Source: Anaerolineaceae bacterium (GTDB taxonomy: Bacteria; Chloroflexota; Anaerolineae; Aggregatilineales; Phototrophicaceae). From it: a stretch of DNA of 64,000 nucleotides. Both the position numbers and the translations under genes were made by a program. Positions 43,241 through 51,701 of the stretch are shown in pieces (position 1 is the stretch's first letter; the number at the start of each line of letters is the position of its first letter). The stretch covers positions 1,612,001 through 1,676,000 of the forward strand of contig JACKCF010000001.1 of assembly GCA_020634165.1 (NCBI GenBank). Reading direction: 5' to 3'. The notes under the pieces were generated by a model. It was given only the letters and a program-made list of their open reading frames with translations, had not been told where the DNA came from and did not search any database.

Positions 43241-44201
43241 GGCAACCCAGGCCGTCGAAGCCGCGCAATCCATCCTGATTGTGACGCACGTCAGCCCCGA
43301 TGGTGACGCCATTGGGTCGGCATTGGGCCTGTACAACATGCTCATTAAAAAGTGCTCCAGCGTGGCGGTGGCGGTGGATGGCGGTGTGCCGGATTTCCTC
43401 AGCTTTTTGCCGCATGCAGACCATATACAATCTGTGCTGACCAGTGGCGCATGGGATTTGATGATCTCTACTGACGCCAGCGACGAAGATCGCACCGGGC
43501 AGGTTGGTGAATATGGCCGTGCGCACAGCAAGACGATCATCAATCTGGACCATCATGCCACGAATACAGGTTTTGGTGATATTTACGTCGTTAATCCGGA
43601 AGTGGCTTCGGCAGCAGAGGTCGTCTATCAGTGGTGGAAACAGGCCAACTATGCGCTCGACCGCGATGTGGCCCAACCGCTGCTGACGGGTATCGTCACC
43701 GATACGCTTGGCTTCAGAACCAGCAACGTCAAGCCAGCGACGATGGCCGCGGCCCAGGAATTGATGTCGCTCGGCGCGTCGCTCACACAAATTACGGCCA
43801 TGACGCTTGATTCGCGGCCTTACGAAGTCGTCGATGTCTGGAAGCGCGCCATGCCGTCCATCGAACTGCATGATGGCGTGATTTCGGCCAATATCACCCT
43901 GGCGGATCAAGAAAACGTGGATGATCGCGAGCGCATGGAATATGGCCTTGTGGGCTGGCTGCGTCAGGTGGATGAAGCGATGATCGCCATCGTCTTCACG
44001 GAAGATAAACCGGACCAGGTCAAACTGAGCATGCGTTCCAAGCGCGGCTTTGATGTATCGCAAGTTGCCCTGACGATGGGCGGCGGTGGTCATCAGCAGG
44101 CATCCGGTGCGACTGTGCAGGGCAGCCTGGAAGAAGTCCGTGCGAAGGTGATGCCGCTGCTGGTCACAGCCGTTAAAGAGGGCAAGCTCGATATTGTCTG
44201 A
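43212..44201 (+). CDS. nrnA: DHH/DHHA1 phosphoesterase, NrnA-type oligoribonuclease / pAp phosphatase
   Basis: This 329-residue enzyme degrades short RNA oligomers and 3'-phosphoadenosine 5'-phosphate, using two Mn ions. Metal ligands are in THVSPDGDAIGS (Asp30, Asp32), DASDEDR and NLDHHATN (the DHH motif). The C-terminal DHHA1 domain ends in GGGGHQQASGA. A longer frame starts at 43056, but its first 52 residues are only the out-of-frame shadow of rbfA, and ATG at 43212 starts the real fold. It overlaps rbfA by 29 bases and truB by 8 bases. This position between rbfA and truB is typical of the family. Confidence 0.92.
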   Translation: MSLNQTNWTEATQAVEAAQSILIVTHVSPDGDAIGSALGLYNMLIKKCSSVAVAVDGGVPDFLSFLPHADHIQSVLTSGAWDLMISTDASDEDRTGQVGEYGRAHSKTIINLDHHATNTGFGDIYVVNPEVASAAEVVYQWWKQANYALDRDVAQPLLTGIVTDTLGFRTSNVKPATMAAAQELMSLGASLTQITAMTLDSRPYEVVDVWKRAMPSIELHDGVISANITLADQENVDDRERMEYGLVGWLRQVDEAMIAIVFTEDKPDQVKLSMRSKRGFDVSQVALTMGGGGHQQASGATVQGSLEEVRAKVMPLLVTAVKEGKLDIV

Positions 44202-45099
44202 CGATCTGCTTGCGTATTACGGCTTTCTGAATATCAATAAGCCACTGGGCATGACCAGCCATGATGTGGTGGCTCGTGTCCGGCGGTTGTTGCGTCAGGC
44301 GACAGGCTCCAAAAAGGTCGGTCACGCTGGAACCCTCGACCCGTTGGCGACAGGCGTCTTGATAGTCTGCCTGCAACAGGCGACTCGCCTGAGCGATTAC
44401 GTCATGCACGGCACAAAGCAATACCGTGCTCAGATCACGCTCGGCATAACCACTGAAACTTATGACGCCGAAGGCGACATTACATCCCAGGTCGATGCCA
44501 GCCACATCACATTGGCAGATATTCAAACCGTTTTACCTCAGTTTATTGGCGACATCGATCAACTGCCACCGATGTACAGCGCTATCAAAAAAGGTGGCAA
44601 AAAGCTCTACGAACTGGCTCGCTCCGGCAAAACAATCGAACTCGATCCGCGTCCTGTCACAATCCACAGCATCGATATAGTTGAATGGCAGTCACCGACA
44701 TTAACCGTAGATGTCACGTGCAGCGCTGGCACCTATATTCGCAGCCTCGCTCACGATCTGGGACAGGCACTTGGCATCGGTGCCCACCTCAGTGGACTGG
44801 TTCGTTCCGCCAGCGGCTTGTTTTCCCTCGAAAATGCCGTTGAACTTGATGCGCTTATGCAGGATGAGAACTGGCAGCAGCATATCATCCCGCCCAGGAT
44901 AGCCCTTGCCGACATGCCTTCCGTACAGACATCAGCCGACCAGTGGCAGGAACTGGTTCATGGTCGTCTCATAGAGCGCCAGCCATCCGACCCTACTGAT
45001 GAGGCTTTCGCCTACACCCCAAATGGCTATCTCGGTGCGGTTCTCCAACAGCGCGGCAATTATTGGAAACCACATAAGGTCTTGCTTCCACAGGCGTAA
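44194..45099 (+). CDS. truB: tRNA pseudouridine(55) synthase
   Basis: This 301-residue enzyme makes the universal pseudouridine 55 in the T loop of tRNAs. The catalytic Asp49 lies in GHAGTLDPLATGVL, preceded by INKPLGMTSHDVV. A SAGTYIRSLAHDLG motif follows at ~180. The start must be TTG at 44194 (product MSDDLLAYYG), which overlaps nrnA by eight bases; GAGGG lies ~11 bases upstream, and no ATG or GTG is available before the conserved INKP segment. The C-terminal ~60 residues probably form the small PUA-like domain. Confidence 0.94.
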   Translation: MSDDLLAYYGFLNINKPLGMTSHDVVARVRRLLRQATGSKKVGHAGTLDPLATGVLIVCLQQATRLSDYVMHGTKQYRAQITLGITTETYDAEGDITSQVDASHITLADIQTVLPQFIGDIDQLPPMYSAIKKGGKKLYELARSGKTIELDPRPVTIHSIDIVEWQSPTLTVDVTCSAGTYIRSLAHDLGQALGIGAHLSGLVRSASGLFSLENAVELDALMQDENWQQHIIPPRIALADMPSVQTSADQWQELVHGRLIERQPSDPTDEAFAYTPNGYLGAVLQQRGNYWKPHKVLLPQA

Positions 45100-45156
45100 T
45101 GCGTATCCTACTGTGACATTGCTGCTCAGAATTCTGCTGACACGACAAGGACACCC

Positions 45157-46089
45157 ATGACCCACGTCTATGCCCTCGATGATGCTCACCTGGAACACCC
45201 TTCATTGGTGACGATTGGTGTTTTCGATGGTCTACACAAAGGCCACCAGGAATTAATCAAACGGGCGGTCAACGCGGCCAGGGACGGTGGATGTGCCTCA
45301 GTTGTCCTGACCTTCCATCCCCATCCCGATGTGGTGCTGCGCGGCATCAACGAGCGCTACTACCTGACCACACCGGAACAACGCGCTCAACTGCTCAAAA
45401 ACATGGGCGTCGATCTGGTGGTGACCCAGACCTTCGACCTCGATCTGCGCCAGATGCGCGCCGCTGATTATGTTGACCAGTTGATTGAACACCTGAATAT
45501 GCGCTGGTTGTGGGTCGGTGAGGATTTCGCTCTAGGTTATCAGCGCGAAGGCAATGTCGAATTTCTTCAGAAGTACGGCCAGGAACATGACTTTACGGTC
45601 GAAGCGGTTCCGCTTTTGCAGTACCGCTCAGGGAACGCCATCGTCAGCAGCAGCCGTATCAGGGAATTGCTTGCCGAAGGTGAAGTGGATACCGTTCAGG
45701 AGTGGCTCGGACGGCCATATGCAGTTATTGGCGAAGTCGTCAAAGGCGATCAACGGGGCCGTACAATTGGCTTCCCAACCGCCAATCTCGATGTCTGGCA
45801 GCAGCAGGTCGTTCCTGCATTTGGCGTGTACGCTGGCTGGGCAGGTATCGACGGTGAGCGCCACATGGCCGTAACGAACATCGGCACACGCCCGACCTTC
45901 GATGGCGACCATGTCACCGTAGAAGCCCACCTGCTCGACTTCAATCGTGATATTTATGGGCATACAGTGGAACTCAGCTTTGAGAAGCGGCTGCGCGGCG
46001 AAATGAAATTCAGCGGCATCGATGCTTTAGTGGCACAGATTAAGTCCGATGTCGAATCCGCCCGTGCCTACCTCGGCCAGCAATCCTGA
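45157..46089 (+). CDS. ribF: Bifunctional riboflavin kinase / FAD synthetase
   Basis: This 310-residue enzyme converts riboflavin to FMN and then FAD. The N-terminal FAD-synthetase half has TIGVFDGLHKGHQELI and SSSRIRELLAEGEV. The C-terminal kinase half (~residues 190-305) has GDQRGRTIGFPTANL and ends with the conserved LRGEMKFSGIDALVAQI segment. AAGGA precedes the ATG. It is the last gene of the nusA operon and faces era. Confidence 0.95.
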   Translation: MTHVYALDDAHLEHPSLVTIGVFDGLHKGHQELIKRAVNAARDGGCASVVLTFHPHPDVVLRGINERYYLTTPEQRAQLLKNMGVDLVVTQTFDLDLRQMRAADYVDQLIEHLNMRWLWVGEDFALGYQREGNVEFLQKYGQEHDFTVEAVPLLQYRSGNAIVSSSRIRELLAEGEVDTVQEWLGRPYAVIGEVVKGDQRGRTIGFPTANLDVWQQQVVPAFGVYAGWAGIDGERHMAVTNIGTRPTFDGDHVTVEAHLLDFNRDIYGHTVELSFEKRLRGEMKFSGIDALVAQIKSDVESARAYLGQQS

Positions 46090-46100
46090 TACATTTGTCC

Positions 46101-46125
46101 GTAGGGGCGCAATATATTGCGCCCG
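46101..46125. repeat. Intergenic palindromic element, copy 3
   Basis: GTAGGGGC starts an element whose core, GGGCGCAATATATTGCGCCC (46105-46124), is a perfect 20-base palindrome. It sits between the convergent ribF and era genes and may serve as a hairpin for both, although T-tracts are missing. Confidence 0.65.
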
Positions 46126-46155
46126 ACTGCTCCGCGCACTAACTACAATTGCGGC

Positions 46156-47094
46156 CTAATTATCTTCCTTCTTGGGGAACCGATAACCAACGCGGCGCAT
46201 AAAACTCTCATTGGAGCGCCAGTTCTTCAATACCTTAACCCGCAAATCCAGATGCACCGGTCGCTCGATCATTTCCATGATTTCGTGGCGCGCCTGTGTG
46301 CCAATCTGCTTAATCATCGCTCCGCCTTTGCCGATGACGATGCCTTTCTGCGAATCGCGCTCGACGTAGATGATCGCGTGAATATTGGTTCGGTCTTCGT
46401 TGTCTTTATAGTCGAAGATTTCAACAGCAACTGCATGCGGAATTTCTTGCTCAGTATTCATCATGACTTTTTCGCGGATGACTTCAGCAGCGACAAAGCG
46501 CATGGTCACATCACTGACCTGATCGACAGGGTAGTAGCGCGGTCCCTCTGGCAGCAGTTCGATGAGATGGTTAACCAGGGCTTCAACGCCATCGTTTTTC
46601 AACGCACTGACTCGATAGACGCTCTCATGCTCGATCAGGTCCGTATAGGCTGAATAATCCTCGCCCTTATGTTGGTCGATTTTGTTCAGCGCCAATACCA
46701 ACGGCGTCCCAGGTGCCATATCTTTCAGTGTCTGCGCGATATACGTATCCGCTGTAGTGGGTGGCTCACTCGTATCCAGAATCCACAGATTGACATCAGC
46801 ATCTTTAAGCGCAAATTGTGCCTCGTTCATCATGAATTCGCCCATGCGGTTGCGCGCCTTATGCAGCCCAGGCGTATCAAAGAGCATCATCTGTGCCTGT
46901 GGCACGGTATAGATGCCGACCTGTGTGCGTCGCGTCGTCTGCGGCTTGGGTGTCGCAATCGCGATTTTCTGCCCCAGGATGGCATTAATCAACGTGGACT
47001 TGCCCACGTTAGGCCGCCCGATAACAGCCACCACGCCGGACCTATGATCTTCCGGCCAGTCTTCTTGGAAAATTCCAGTGTTCTCGTCACTCAT
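46156..47094 (-). CDS. era: GTPase Era
   Basis: This 312-residue GTPase with a KH domain binds the 3' end of 16S rRNA during small-subunit assembly. G1 is GRPNVGKST, G3 is DTPGLHKA, and G4 is NKID. The KH domain is at ~225-295, with GKGGAMIKQIGTQARHEI and the ending LRVKVLKNWR. The N-terminus has ~20 extra residues (MSDENTGIFQEDW). It overlaps the upstream gene by eight bases (ATG of era inside its stop region), so the two are probably coupled. Confidence 0.95.
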   Translation of the reverse strand: MSDENTGIFQEDWPEDHRSGVVAVIGRPNVGKSTLINAILGQKIAIATPKPQTTRRTQVGIYTVPQAQMMLFDTPGLHKARNRMGEFMMNEAQFALKDADVNLWILDTSEPPTTADTYIAQTLKDMAPGTPLVLALNKIDQHKGEDYSAYTDLIEHESVYRVSALKNDGVEALVNHLIELLPEGPRYYPVDQVSDVTMRFVAAEVIREKVMMNTEQEIPHAVAVEIFDYKDNEDRTNIHAIIYVERDSQKGIVIGKGGAMIKQIGTQARHEIMEMIERPVHLDLRVKVLKNWRSNESFMRRVGYRFPKKEDN

Positions 47095-47587
47095 GGAGCG
47101 TTGCCTGCCAGGACTCTACATTTTCAAAATAGGGGAGATAGGATTTTGCGTAATTCGGCAGCGTATCAAAACCAGCGCCGATGAACCCACGTACCCACGC
47201 AATCGGCACATGGTCGCTTTCGGAAGCGTAGGCTACGACTGCTACAGGTGCCATCAGGTCCAGCCATTTTACGACGACCATGTCGTCCAGCCCATCATTA
47301 CGGTAGCCAACGACATCCGCACGCGGGTACAAATTGCTGCGCTCGAACAGGAATTGCCAGGCATCTTCGCCTGCCAGCGCCGCACCATAATCCATTGCGA
47401 CCAACTCCGGCAGAATGCAGAACTGAGGCTTACCGAGATACTCAACCCCATAGCGCAGCAGCATCGCCCCACGATAGAGCGGCTCCCGATCCGCGAATGG
47501 CTCCGACGCGAGCAAACCCCGTTGTTCCAGGACGTAAATATGCCCGCTAAACGCTTCCTGGACGGGCTGACGTTCAGGTAGCTTCAT
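47087..47587 (-). CDS. Conserved-looking hypothetical protein upstream of era
   Basis: This 166-residue soluble protein has no membrane helix, signal or motif that I recognise. It has an alpha/beta-like composition with Tyr and Trp near the end (YLPYFENVESWQ). The start is ATG at 47587. The eight-base overlap with era shows that it is translated together with it, so a role in translation or in the same regulatory unit is possible, but this is only context. Confidence 0.55.
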   Translation of the reverse strand: MKLPERQPVQEAFSGHIYVLEQRGLLASEPFADREPLYRGAMLLRYGVEYLGKPQFCILPELVAMDYGAALAGEDAWQFLFERSNLYPRADVVGYRNDGLDDMVVVKWLDLMAPVAVVAYASESDHVPIAWVRGFIGAGFDTLPNYAKSYLPYFENVESWQATLHE

Positions 47588-47616
47588 CGGCTGTAAAATG
47601 CGCTAAAAACCACGTT

Positions 47617-47892
47617 TTAGTGATGTTCCTCGTGTAGAGGCTCATTGATGTCATCGAAGTGCTTGTGCGGCTGCACAGCAAAGAACCAGCCGATAATGGC
47701 CGCGATCAGCAGCAGCAATCCACCCAGCACGAACATACCAACGATGTTCGGGTTCTCCGGCGGAGCGACCACCGCGATACCCAGGGTGATGAAGATTGTC
47801 ACCAGGCCAATACCGCCGATATAAGACAGTCCATTTGTAACGGCTGGACTGACAGGTGTGGCGGTTTCTGGTGTGGCATGTTCATCAGACAT
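47617..47892 (-). CDS. Small two-helix membrane protein, unknown function
   Basis: This 91-residue protein has two hydrophobic helices (~22-44 and ~51-71), a Thr/Pro/Ala-rich N-terminus and a His-rich C-terminus (HKHFDDINEP ending in HEEHH), which might bind metal. I recognise no family. It lies 29 bases upstream of the gene that overlaps era on the same strand, so the three could share a transcript. Confidence 0.6.
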   Translation of the reverse strand: MSDEHATPETATPVSPAVTNGLSYIGGIGLVTIFITLGIAVVAPPENPNIVGMFVLGGLLLLIAAIIGWFFAVQPHKHFDDINEPLHEEHH

Positions 47893-47949
47893 GTTGCTGC
47901 AACCTCACTTTTTTGGGGGAATATGCTCGACTATCAAGACTGTTCAAAG

Positions 47950-47979
47950 GTGACACAGGCGAGCAGTTTCATCTATACT
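47950..47979 (+). promoter_or_regulatory. Promoter of the histidine-phosphatase gene
   Basis: GTGACA (47950-47955) and TATACT (47974-47979) are separated by 18 bases, about 110 bases upstream of the phosphatase gene. Hexamers match 5 of 6 positions each. Confidence 0.6.
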
Positions 47980-48088
47980 GAATGCACTTTATTGTGCCGT
48001 CCTTGCGGGGTTGCGTCAAGTCTGGTTGAGCATAAAGCCTAGATCAGGAAACGTGCAATTCCGGCGGATTTTTAGAAGGTGGAGAGAT

Positions 48089-48694
48089 ATGGCAGTACGT
48101 CGGGCACTTTTCGTGCGCCACGGAGAAACAGACTACAACGCCGAGCGTCGCATTCAGGGCCATCTGAACGTTGCGCTCAATGATCGCGGTCATGAGCAGG
48201 CAAAAGCCCTCGCGGAGCATATAACGGACCTTACGATTGGGTCTATATACAGCAGCGACCTGGTCCGTGCCTACCAGACAGCCGAATATATCGCTGAGCG
48301 CCTGAGTTTACCTATCATCACCGATGAACGCCTGCGAGAGGTTAATCTGGGTGTATTCCAGGGGCTAACAGGCGATGAGCTGCGGCGCTCACCACATCAT
48401 GCCGATGCCTATGCCATGTGGCGCTCTGATGAGACCTACGCGCCCACAGGCGGGGAATCTTTCCAGCAGTTGGGCGACAGGACGCTGGCGAGCTGGCAGG
48501 AGATTTCTGAGGCGAGCGCAGACGATACGGTCCTTATTGTGACGCATGGCGGCAACATCAGGAGTCTCATCTCGCGTTTGTTCCCAATGGAAGAACGTCC
48601 CCATATCCTGAACACATCGGTCACCGAATTACATAGGAATAGCGATGGGTGGATACTCCGCCGTTATGCCGACCTGTCCCACTTAGAATCCTAG
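48089..48694 (+). CDS. Histidine phosphatase family protein (phosphoglycerate-mutase-like)
   Basis: This 201-residue enzyme of the branch with the RHG motif carries a phospho-His in LFVRHGETDYNAE, the second His in VTHGGNIRSL and an acidic residue in LREVNLGVFQG. The family includes cobalamin, sugar-phosphate and nucleotide phosphatases, so the substrate is open. The length is typical of the small PhoE/CobC-like group. ATG at 48089 has AGGTGGAGAG upstream; the frame from 48011 adds only unnatural sequence. It ends just before the CRP-like site of pckA. Confidence 0.9.
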   Translation: MAVRRALFVRHGETDYNAERRIQGHLNVALNDRGHEQAKALAEHITDLTIGSIYSSDLVRAYQTAEYIAERLSLPIITDERLREVNLGVFQGLTGDELRRSPHHADAYAMWRSDETYAPTGGESFQQLGDRTLASWQEISEASADDTVLIVTHGGNIRSLISRLFPMEERPHILNTSVTELHRNSDGWILRRYADLSHLES

Positions 48695-48719
48695 AGTTAT
48701 GGCTGGCATTAGCGGTTTG

Positions 48720-48739
48720 TTTGTGACGAATATCACAAA
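48720..48739. promoter_or_regulatory. CRP-type palindrome upstream of pckA
   Basis: TTTGTGA-CGAATA-TCACAAA is a perfect inverted repeat with seven-base arms and six-base spacer, containing the CRP consensus TGTGA-N6-TCACA. Its centre is ~64 bases upstream of the inferred pckA start site, near the class I activator position. It fits the known control of gluconeogenic genes by CRP-family proteins, although the local regulator is not identified. Confidence 0.65.
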
Positions 48740-48778
48740 AAACGCCTCCGGTTGTCAATAACATCGGGCGATCACGTC

Positions 48779-48787
48779 TGGTATAGT
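48779..48787 (+). promoter_or_regulatory. Extended -10 promoter of pckA
   Basis: TGG-TATAGT (48779-48787) has a TG extension and a five-of-six -10. The best -35, ATAACA at 48758-48763, lies 18 bases upstream. A weak -35 next to an upstream activator site is what an activated promoter would look like. Confidence 0.5.
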
Positions 48788-48864
48788 CGAATTCATATGG
48801 GCAGTTGGCCGCCCATGTTTTTGACCGCAAGTTTCCCAACCAAAATCCAATCATGGAGGGGATA

Positions 48865-50478
48865 ATGTACGCTAAACCGCACGTTCATAGTTCTGTTGGC
48901 CTGGAAGAAGTTGGCCTCAAGTCCGCTGATGTAAGGGGTGTTCACATTCACTGGAATCTGAACCCTGCCGAATTATACGAACACGCTGTTCGCAATGGTG
49001 AAGCCGAAATCACCAAAGACGGTGCCATCCGCGTTCTGACCGGTCAGTACACTGGTCGCAGTCCTAAGGACAAATACTTCGTAGAACAGTCTCCCTCAAA
49101 AGAAAAAATTTGGTGGGGCAACATCAACCAGCCCTGCACAGCCGATTTGTTCGATCACATGCACAATAAAGTGCTGGATCACCTCAGCCACGCGCGTGAT
49201 CTGTATGTTCACGACGCATTCTGTGGTTGGGACGAACGCTATCGTTTACCCATTCGCGTGATCAGTGAAGTCGCCTACCATGCGCTCTTCTCGTGGAATA
49301 TGTTCGTCCGGGCGACGCCGCAAGAGCAGTCAGCCCATGTGCCGCAGTTTACCGTTCTGGCGGCCCCACGCCTGATTGCCCGCCCCGATGTGGATGGTAC
49401 CCGTACAGGCACCTACATCGGCGTTAACATAGAAAAGCGCCTGATTGTTATTGTCGGCACCATGTATTCTGGCGAGGTCAAGAAGGGCATCTTCTCGATC
49501 ATGAACTACTTGCTGCCAGAGCGTGGAATCTTCCCGATGCATTGCTCGGCCAACATCGGCGATGATGGCAGTTCAGCCGTATTTTTCGGACTCAGTGGTA
49601 CTGGCAAAACCACCCTCAGCGCTGACCCTGAGCGCACACTCATCGGTGACGACGAACACGGCTGGTCTGATGAAGGAATTTTCAACTTTGAAGGTGGCTC
49701 CTACGCCAAGACCATCAACCTGAGCGAAGAACAGGAACCACTCATTTACGCGACGACCAAGATGTTTGGCACAATTCTGGAAAATGTGCCTTTGAACGAA
49801 GATCGCTCGCCAGATTTTGATGACACCCGTTATACAGAGAATACGCGCTGCTCCTATCCGCTGAACTTCATCCCCAACGCGGCGGATGATGGTCTTGGCG
49901 GCGTACCGAAAGATGTCGTCTTCCTGACCGCGGATGCCTTCGGCGTACTGCCGCCAATCAGCAAGCTGACGCCCAGTCAGGCCATGTACCATTTCATCAG
50001 CGGTTACACAGCCAAAGTCGCGGGCACAGAGCGCGGTGTCACTGAGCCTCAGGCGACCTTTAGTGCCTGTTTTGGCGCGCCCTTTATGCCCCTGCATCCG
50101 ACCGTCTACGCCGAACTATTGGCCGAGAAAATCAACCAGAGCGGTGCCTCGGTATGGCTGGTCAATACTGGCTGGACAGGTGGCCCCTACGGCGTCGGCA
50201 GCCGTATGAAGCTGCGCTATACACGTCGCATGGTCAATGCCGCGCTCAACGGTGAACTGAACACCGTAGATTTTGTGGAAGAGCCTTTCTTCGGACTGGC
50301 AGTCCCAACAGCCGTTGAGGGTGTTCCGCCGGAAATTCTCAACCCACGTGCCACCTGGTCCGATGGGGCGGCCTACGATGAACGTGCCAAGCAACTAGCT
50401 GGTATGTTCCGCAAGAATTTCCAGCAGTTCGAGAGCCAGGCCAGTGAAGACATCCTTGCTGGTGGGCCAAAAGCTTAG
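48865..50478 (+). CDS. pckA: Phosphoenolpyruvate carboxykinase (ATP)
   Basis: This 537-residue enzyme converts oxaloacetate and ATP to phosphoenolpyruvate, ADP and CO2, the first committed step of gluconeogenesis. The P-loop is GLSGTGKTTLS (~residues 235-245), followed by GDDEHGW and FNFEGGSYAK, the kinase-2 metal site and family-specific segment. The N-terminal TGRSPKDKY (OAA/PEP binding) and the middle SGYTAKVAGTE motif are present. The length fits the ATP-dependent class (530-540), not the GTP class. ATG at 48865 lies behind GGAGGGG; the frame from 48805 adds a non-conserved leader. It is followed by mdh after a hairpin. Confidence 0.97.
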   Translation: MYAKPHVHSSVGLEEVGLKSADVRGVHIHWNLNPAELYEHAVRNGEAEITKDGAIRVLTGQYTGRSPKDKYFVEQSPSKEKIWWGNINQPCTADLFDHMHNKVLDHLSHARDLYVHDAFCGWDERYRLPIRVISEVAYHALFSWNMFVRATPQEQSAHVPQFTVLAAPRLIARPDVDGTRTGTYIGVNIEKRLIVIVGTMYSGEVKKGIFSIMNYLLPERGIFPMHCSANIGDDGSSAVFFGLSGTGKTTLSADPERTLIGDDEHGWSDEGIFNFEGGSYAKTINLSEEQEPLIYATTKMFGTILENVPLNEDRSPDFDDTRYTENTRCSYPLNFIPNAADDGLGGVPKDVVFLTADAFGVLPPISKLTPSQAMYHFISGYTAKVAGTERGVTEPQATFSACFGAPFMPLHPTVYAELLAEKINQSGASVWLVNTGWTGGPYGVGSRMKLRYTRRMVNAALNGELNTVDFVEEPFFGLAVPTAVEGVPPEILNPRATWSDGAAYDERAKQLAGMFRKNFQQFESQASEDILAGGPKA

Positions 50479-50515
50479 GCTAATACCACCACGCAAATGG
50501 GACCTTACGCACGAG

Positions 50516-50550
50516 TCAGGGATTGGGTAAACTCAATCCCTGATTTAATT
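50516..50550 (+). terminator. Hairpin between pckA and mdh
   Basis: The arms TCAGGGATTG (50516-50525) and CAATCCCTGA (50534-50543) form a perfect 10-bp stem with an eight-base loop, followed by TTTAATT. The T-tract is weak, so it may be a partial terminator or a processing site separating the messages of the two genes. Confidence 0.65.
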
Positions 50551-50580
50551 GAATTAGTTGTTAGTTAAGGAGTAAACCTT

Positions 50581-51567
50581 GTGAAAGACCCGATCCGTGT
50601 AGCCGTTACTGGCGGTGCCGGTCAGATTGCTTATAGTCTGCTGTTCCGCATTGGCAATGGTGAAGTCTTTGGCCCTGATCAACCGGTTATTTTGCAGATT
50701 CTAGAGATCCCGGAAGCCCTGAATGCCCTTAAGGGCGTCGTAATGGAACTTGATGACAGTGCCCAGCCGCTGGTGCATGGCATCGTAGCTACCGACGACC
50801 CCAATGTTGCCTTCAAAGATGCCAATTGGGTGATTCTGGTAGGTGGTAAGCCGCGCGGCCCTGGCATGGTTCGTGCTGACCTCATTCGCGCCAATGGCCC
50901 GATCTTCGTCGGCCAGGGTAAAGCCATCAATGACAACGCTGCTGCTGACGTTCGCGTCGTTGTGGTTGCCAATCCGTGCAACTCCAATGCACTCGTTGCC
51001 ATGAAGAATGCCCCCAACGTCCCGAAAGATCGCTGGTTCGCTATGACCCGCCTCGACGAAAACCGCGCGCGTGCTCAGATCGCCGAGAAGGCGGGTGTCC
51101 AGACGACCGCTGTCACCAACGTTGGCATTTGGGGCAATCACAGTGCTTCCCAGTTCCCCAACTTTGAGCATATGAAGGTCAATGGCAAGCCTGCGACAGA
51201 AGTTATCAATGATCGCGAATGGCTTGAAAATGACTTCCTGACAATCAACCAGGATCGTGGTAAAGCCATCATTGATGCTCGTGGCAAAAGTTCAGCCGCC
51301 AGCGCCGCCAACGCTGCTCTCGATACCATTCGTTCGTTGGTCAATCCGACTGCTGAAGGTGACTGGTTCAGCGCTGCCGTGATCTCCGATGGCAATCCCT
51401 ATGGCGTCGAAGAAGGTCTGATCTACAGCTTCCCGCTGCGCAGCAAGGGCAATGGCGACTGGGAAATTGTCGAAGGTCTCGACATCAGCGACTACGCCCA
51501 GGGCAAGATCACAGCCACCCAGGACGAACTCAAGAACGAGCGCGAAGCCATCGCCGATCTGATATAG
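50581..51567 (+). CDS. mdh: Malate dehydrogenase
   Basis: This 328-residue NAD-dependent enzyme interconverts malate and oxaloacetate in the TCA cycle. The NAD-binding loop is VTGGAGQIAY; the mobile active-site loop carries GGKPRGPGMVR. The catalytic His is in GIWGNHSASQFPNF, and the substrate Arg/Asp pair is in MTRLDENRAR. Features such as GQIAYSLLFRI place it in the cytosolic-type (mdh type 2) group. GTG at 50581 is preceded by AAGGAG nine bases upstream. Paired with pckA it supplies or uses oxaloacetate. Confidence 0.96.
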   Translation: MKDPIRVAVTGGAGQIAYSLLFRIGNGEVFGPDQPVILQILEIPEALNALKGVVMELDDSAQPLVHGIVATDDPNVAFKDANWVILVGGKPRGPGMVRADLIRANGPIFVGQGKAINDNAAADVRVVVVANPCNSNALVAMKNAPNVPKDRWFAMTRLDENRARAQIAEKAGVQTTAVTNVGIWGNHSASQFPNFEHMKVNGKPATEVINDREWLENDFLTINQDRGKAIIDARGKSSAASAANAALDTIRSLVNPTAEGDWFSAAVISDGNPYGVEEGLIYSFPLRSKGNGDWEIVEGLDISDYAQGKITATQDELKNEREAIADLI

Positions 51568-51587
51568 CCCCTTTCCATACGCACCTG

Positions 51588-51623
51588 AAAAAGGCACAAC
51601 TCATTTGAGAAGTGCCTTTTTTC
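51588..51623 (+). terminator. Intrinsic terminator of mdh
   Basis: The arms AAAAAGGCAC (51588-51597) and GTGCCTTTTT (51612-51621), with an inner CTCA/TGAG pair, form a long stem running into TTTCTTT. Confidence 0.85.
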
Positions 51624-51665
51624 TTTCGTACCTTCTTGCCATCAGGCAAAAGAAGGCACTTCAGT

Positions 51666-51671
51666 TATAAT
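51666..51671 (+). promoter_or_regulatory. -10 box of the recombinase gene
   Basis: A perfect TATAAT lies ~31 bases upstream of the recombinase ATG. The -35 region is weak (CAGGCA at 51643-51648) and overlaps a short inverted repeat, TTGCC-ATCA-GGCAA (51636-51649), which could be an operator. Confidence 0.45.
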
Positions 51672-51701
51672 CAGGGCAAATGACGATTTTAAAAGACCTT
51701 T

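Noticed and set aside
43170..44093. 307-codon frame opposite nrnA
   Set aside because: Shadow frame; the forward gene has all DHH motifs.
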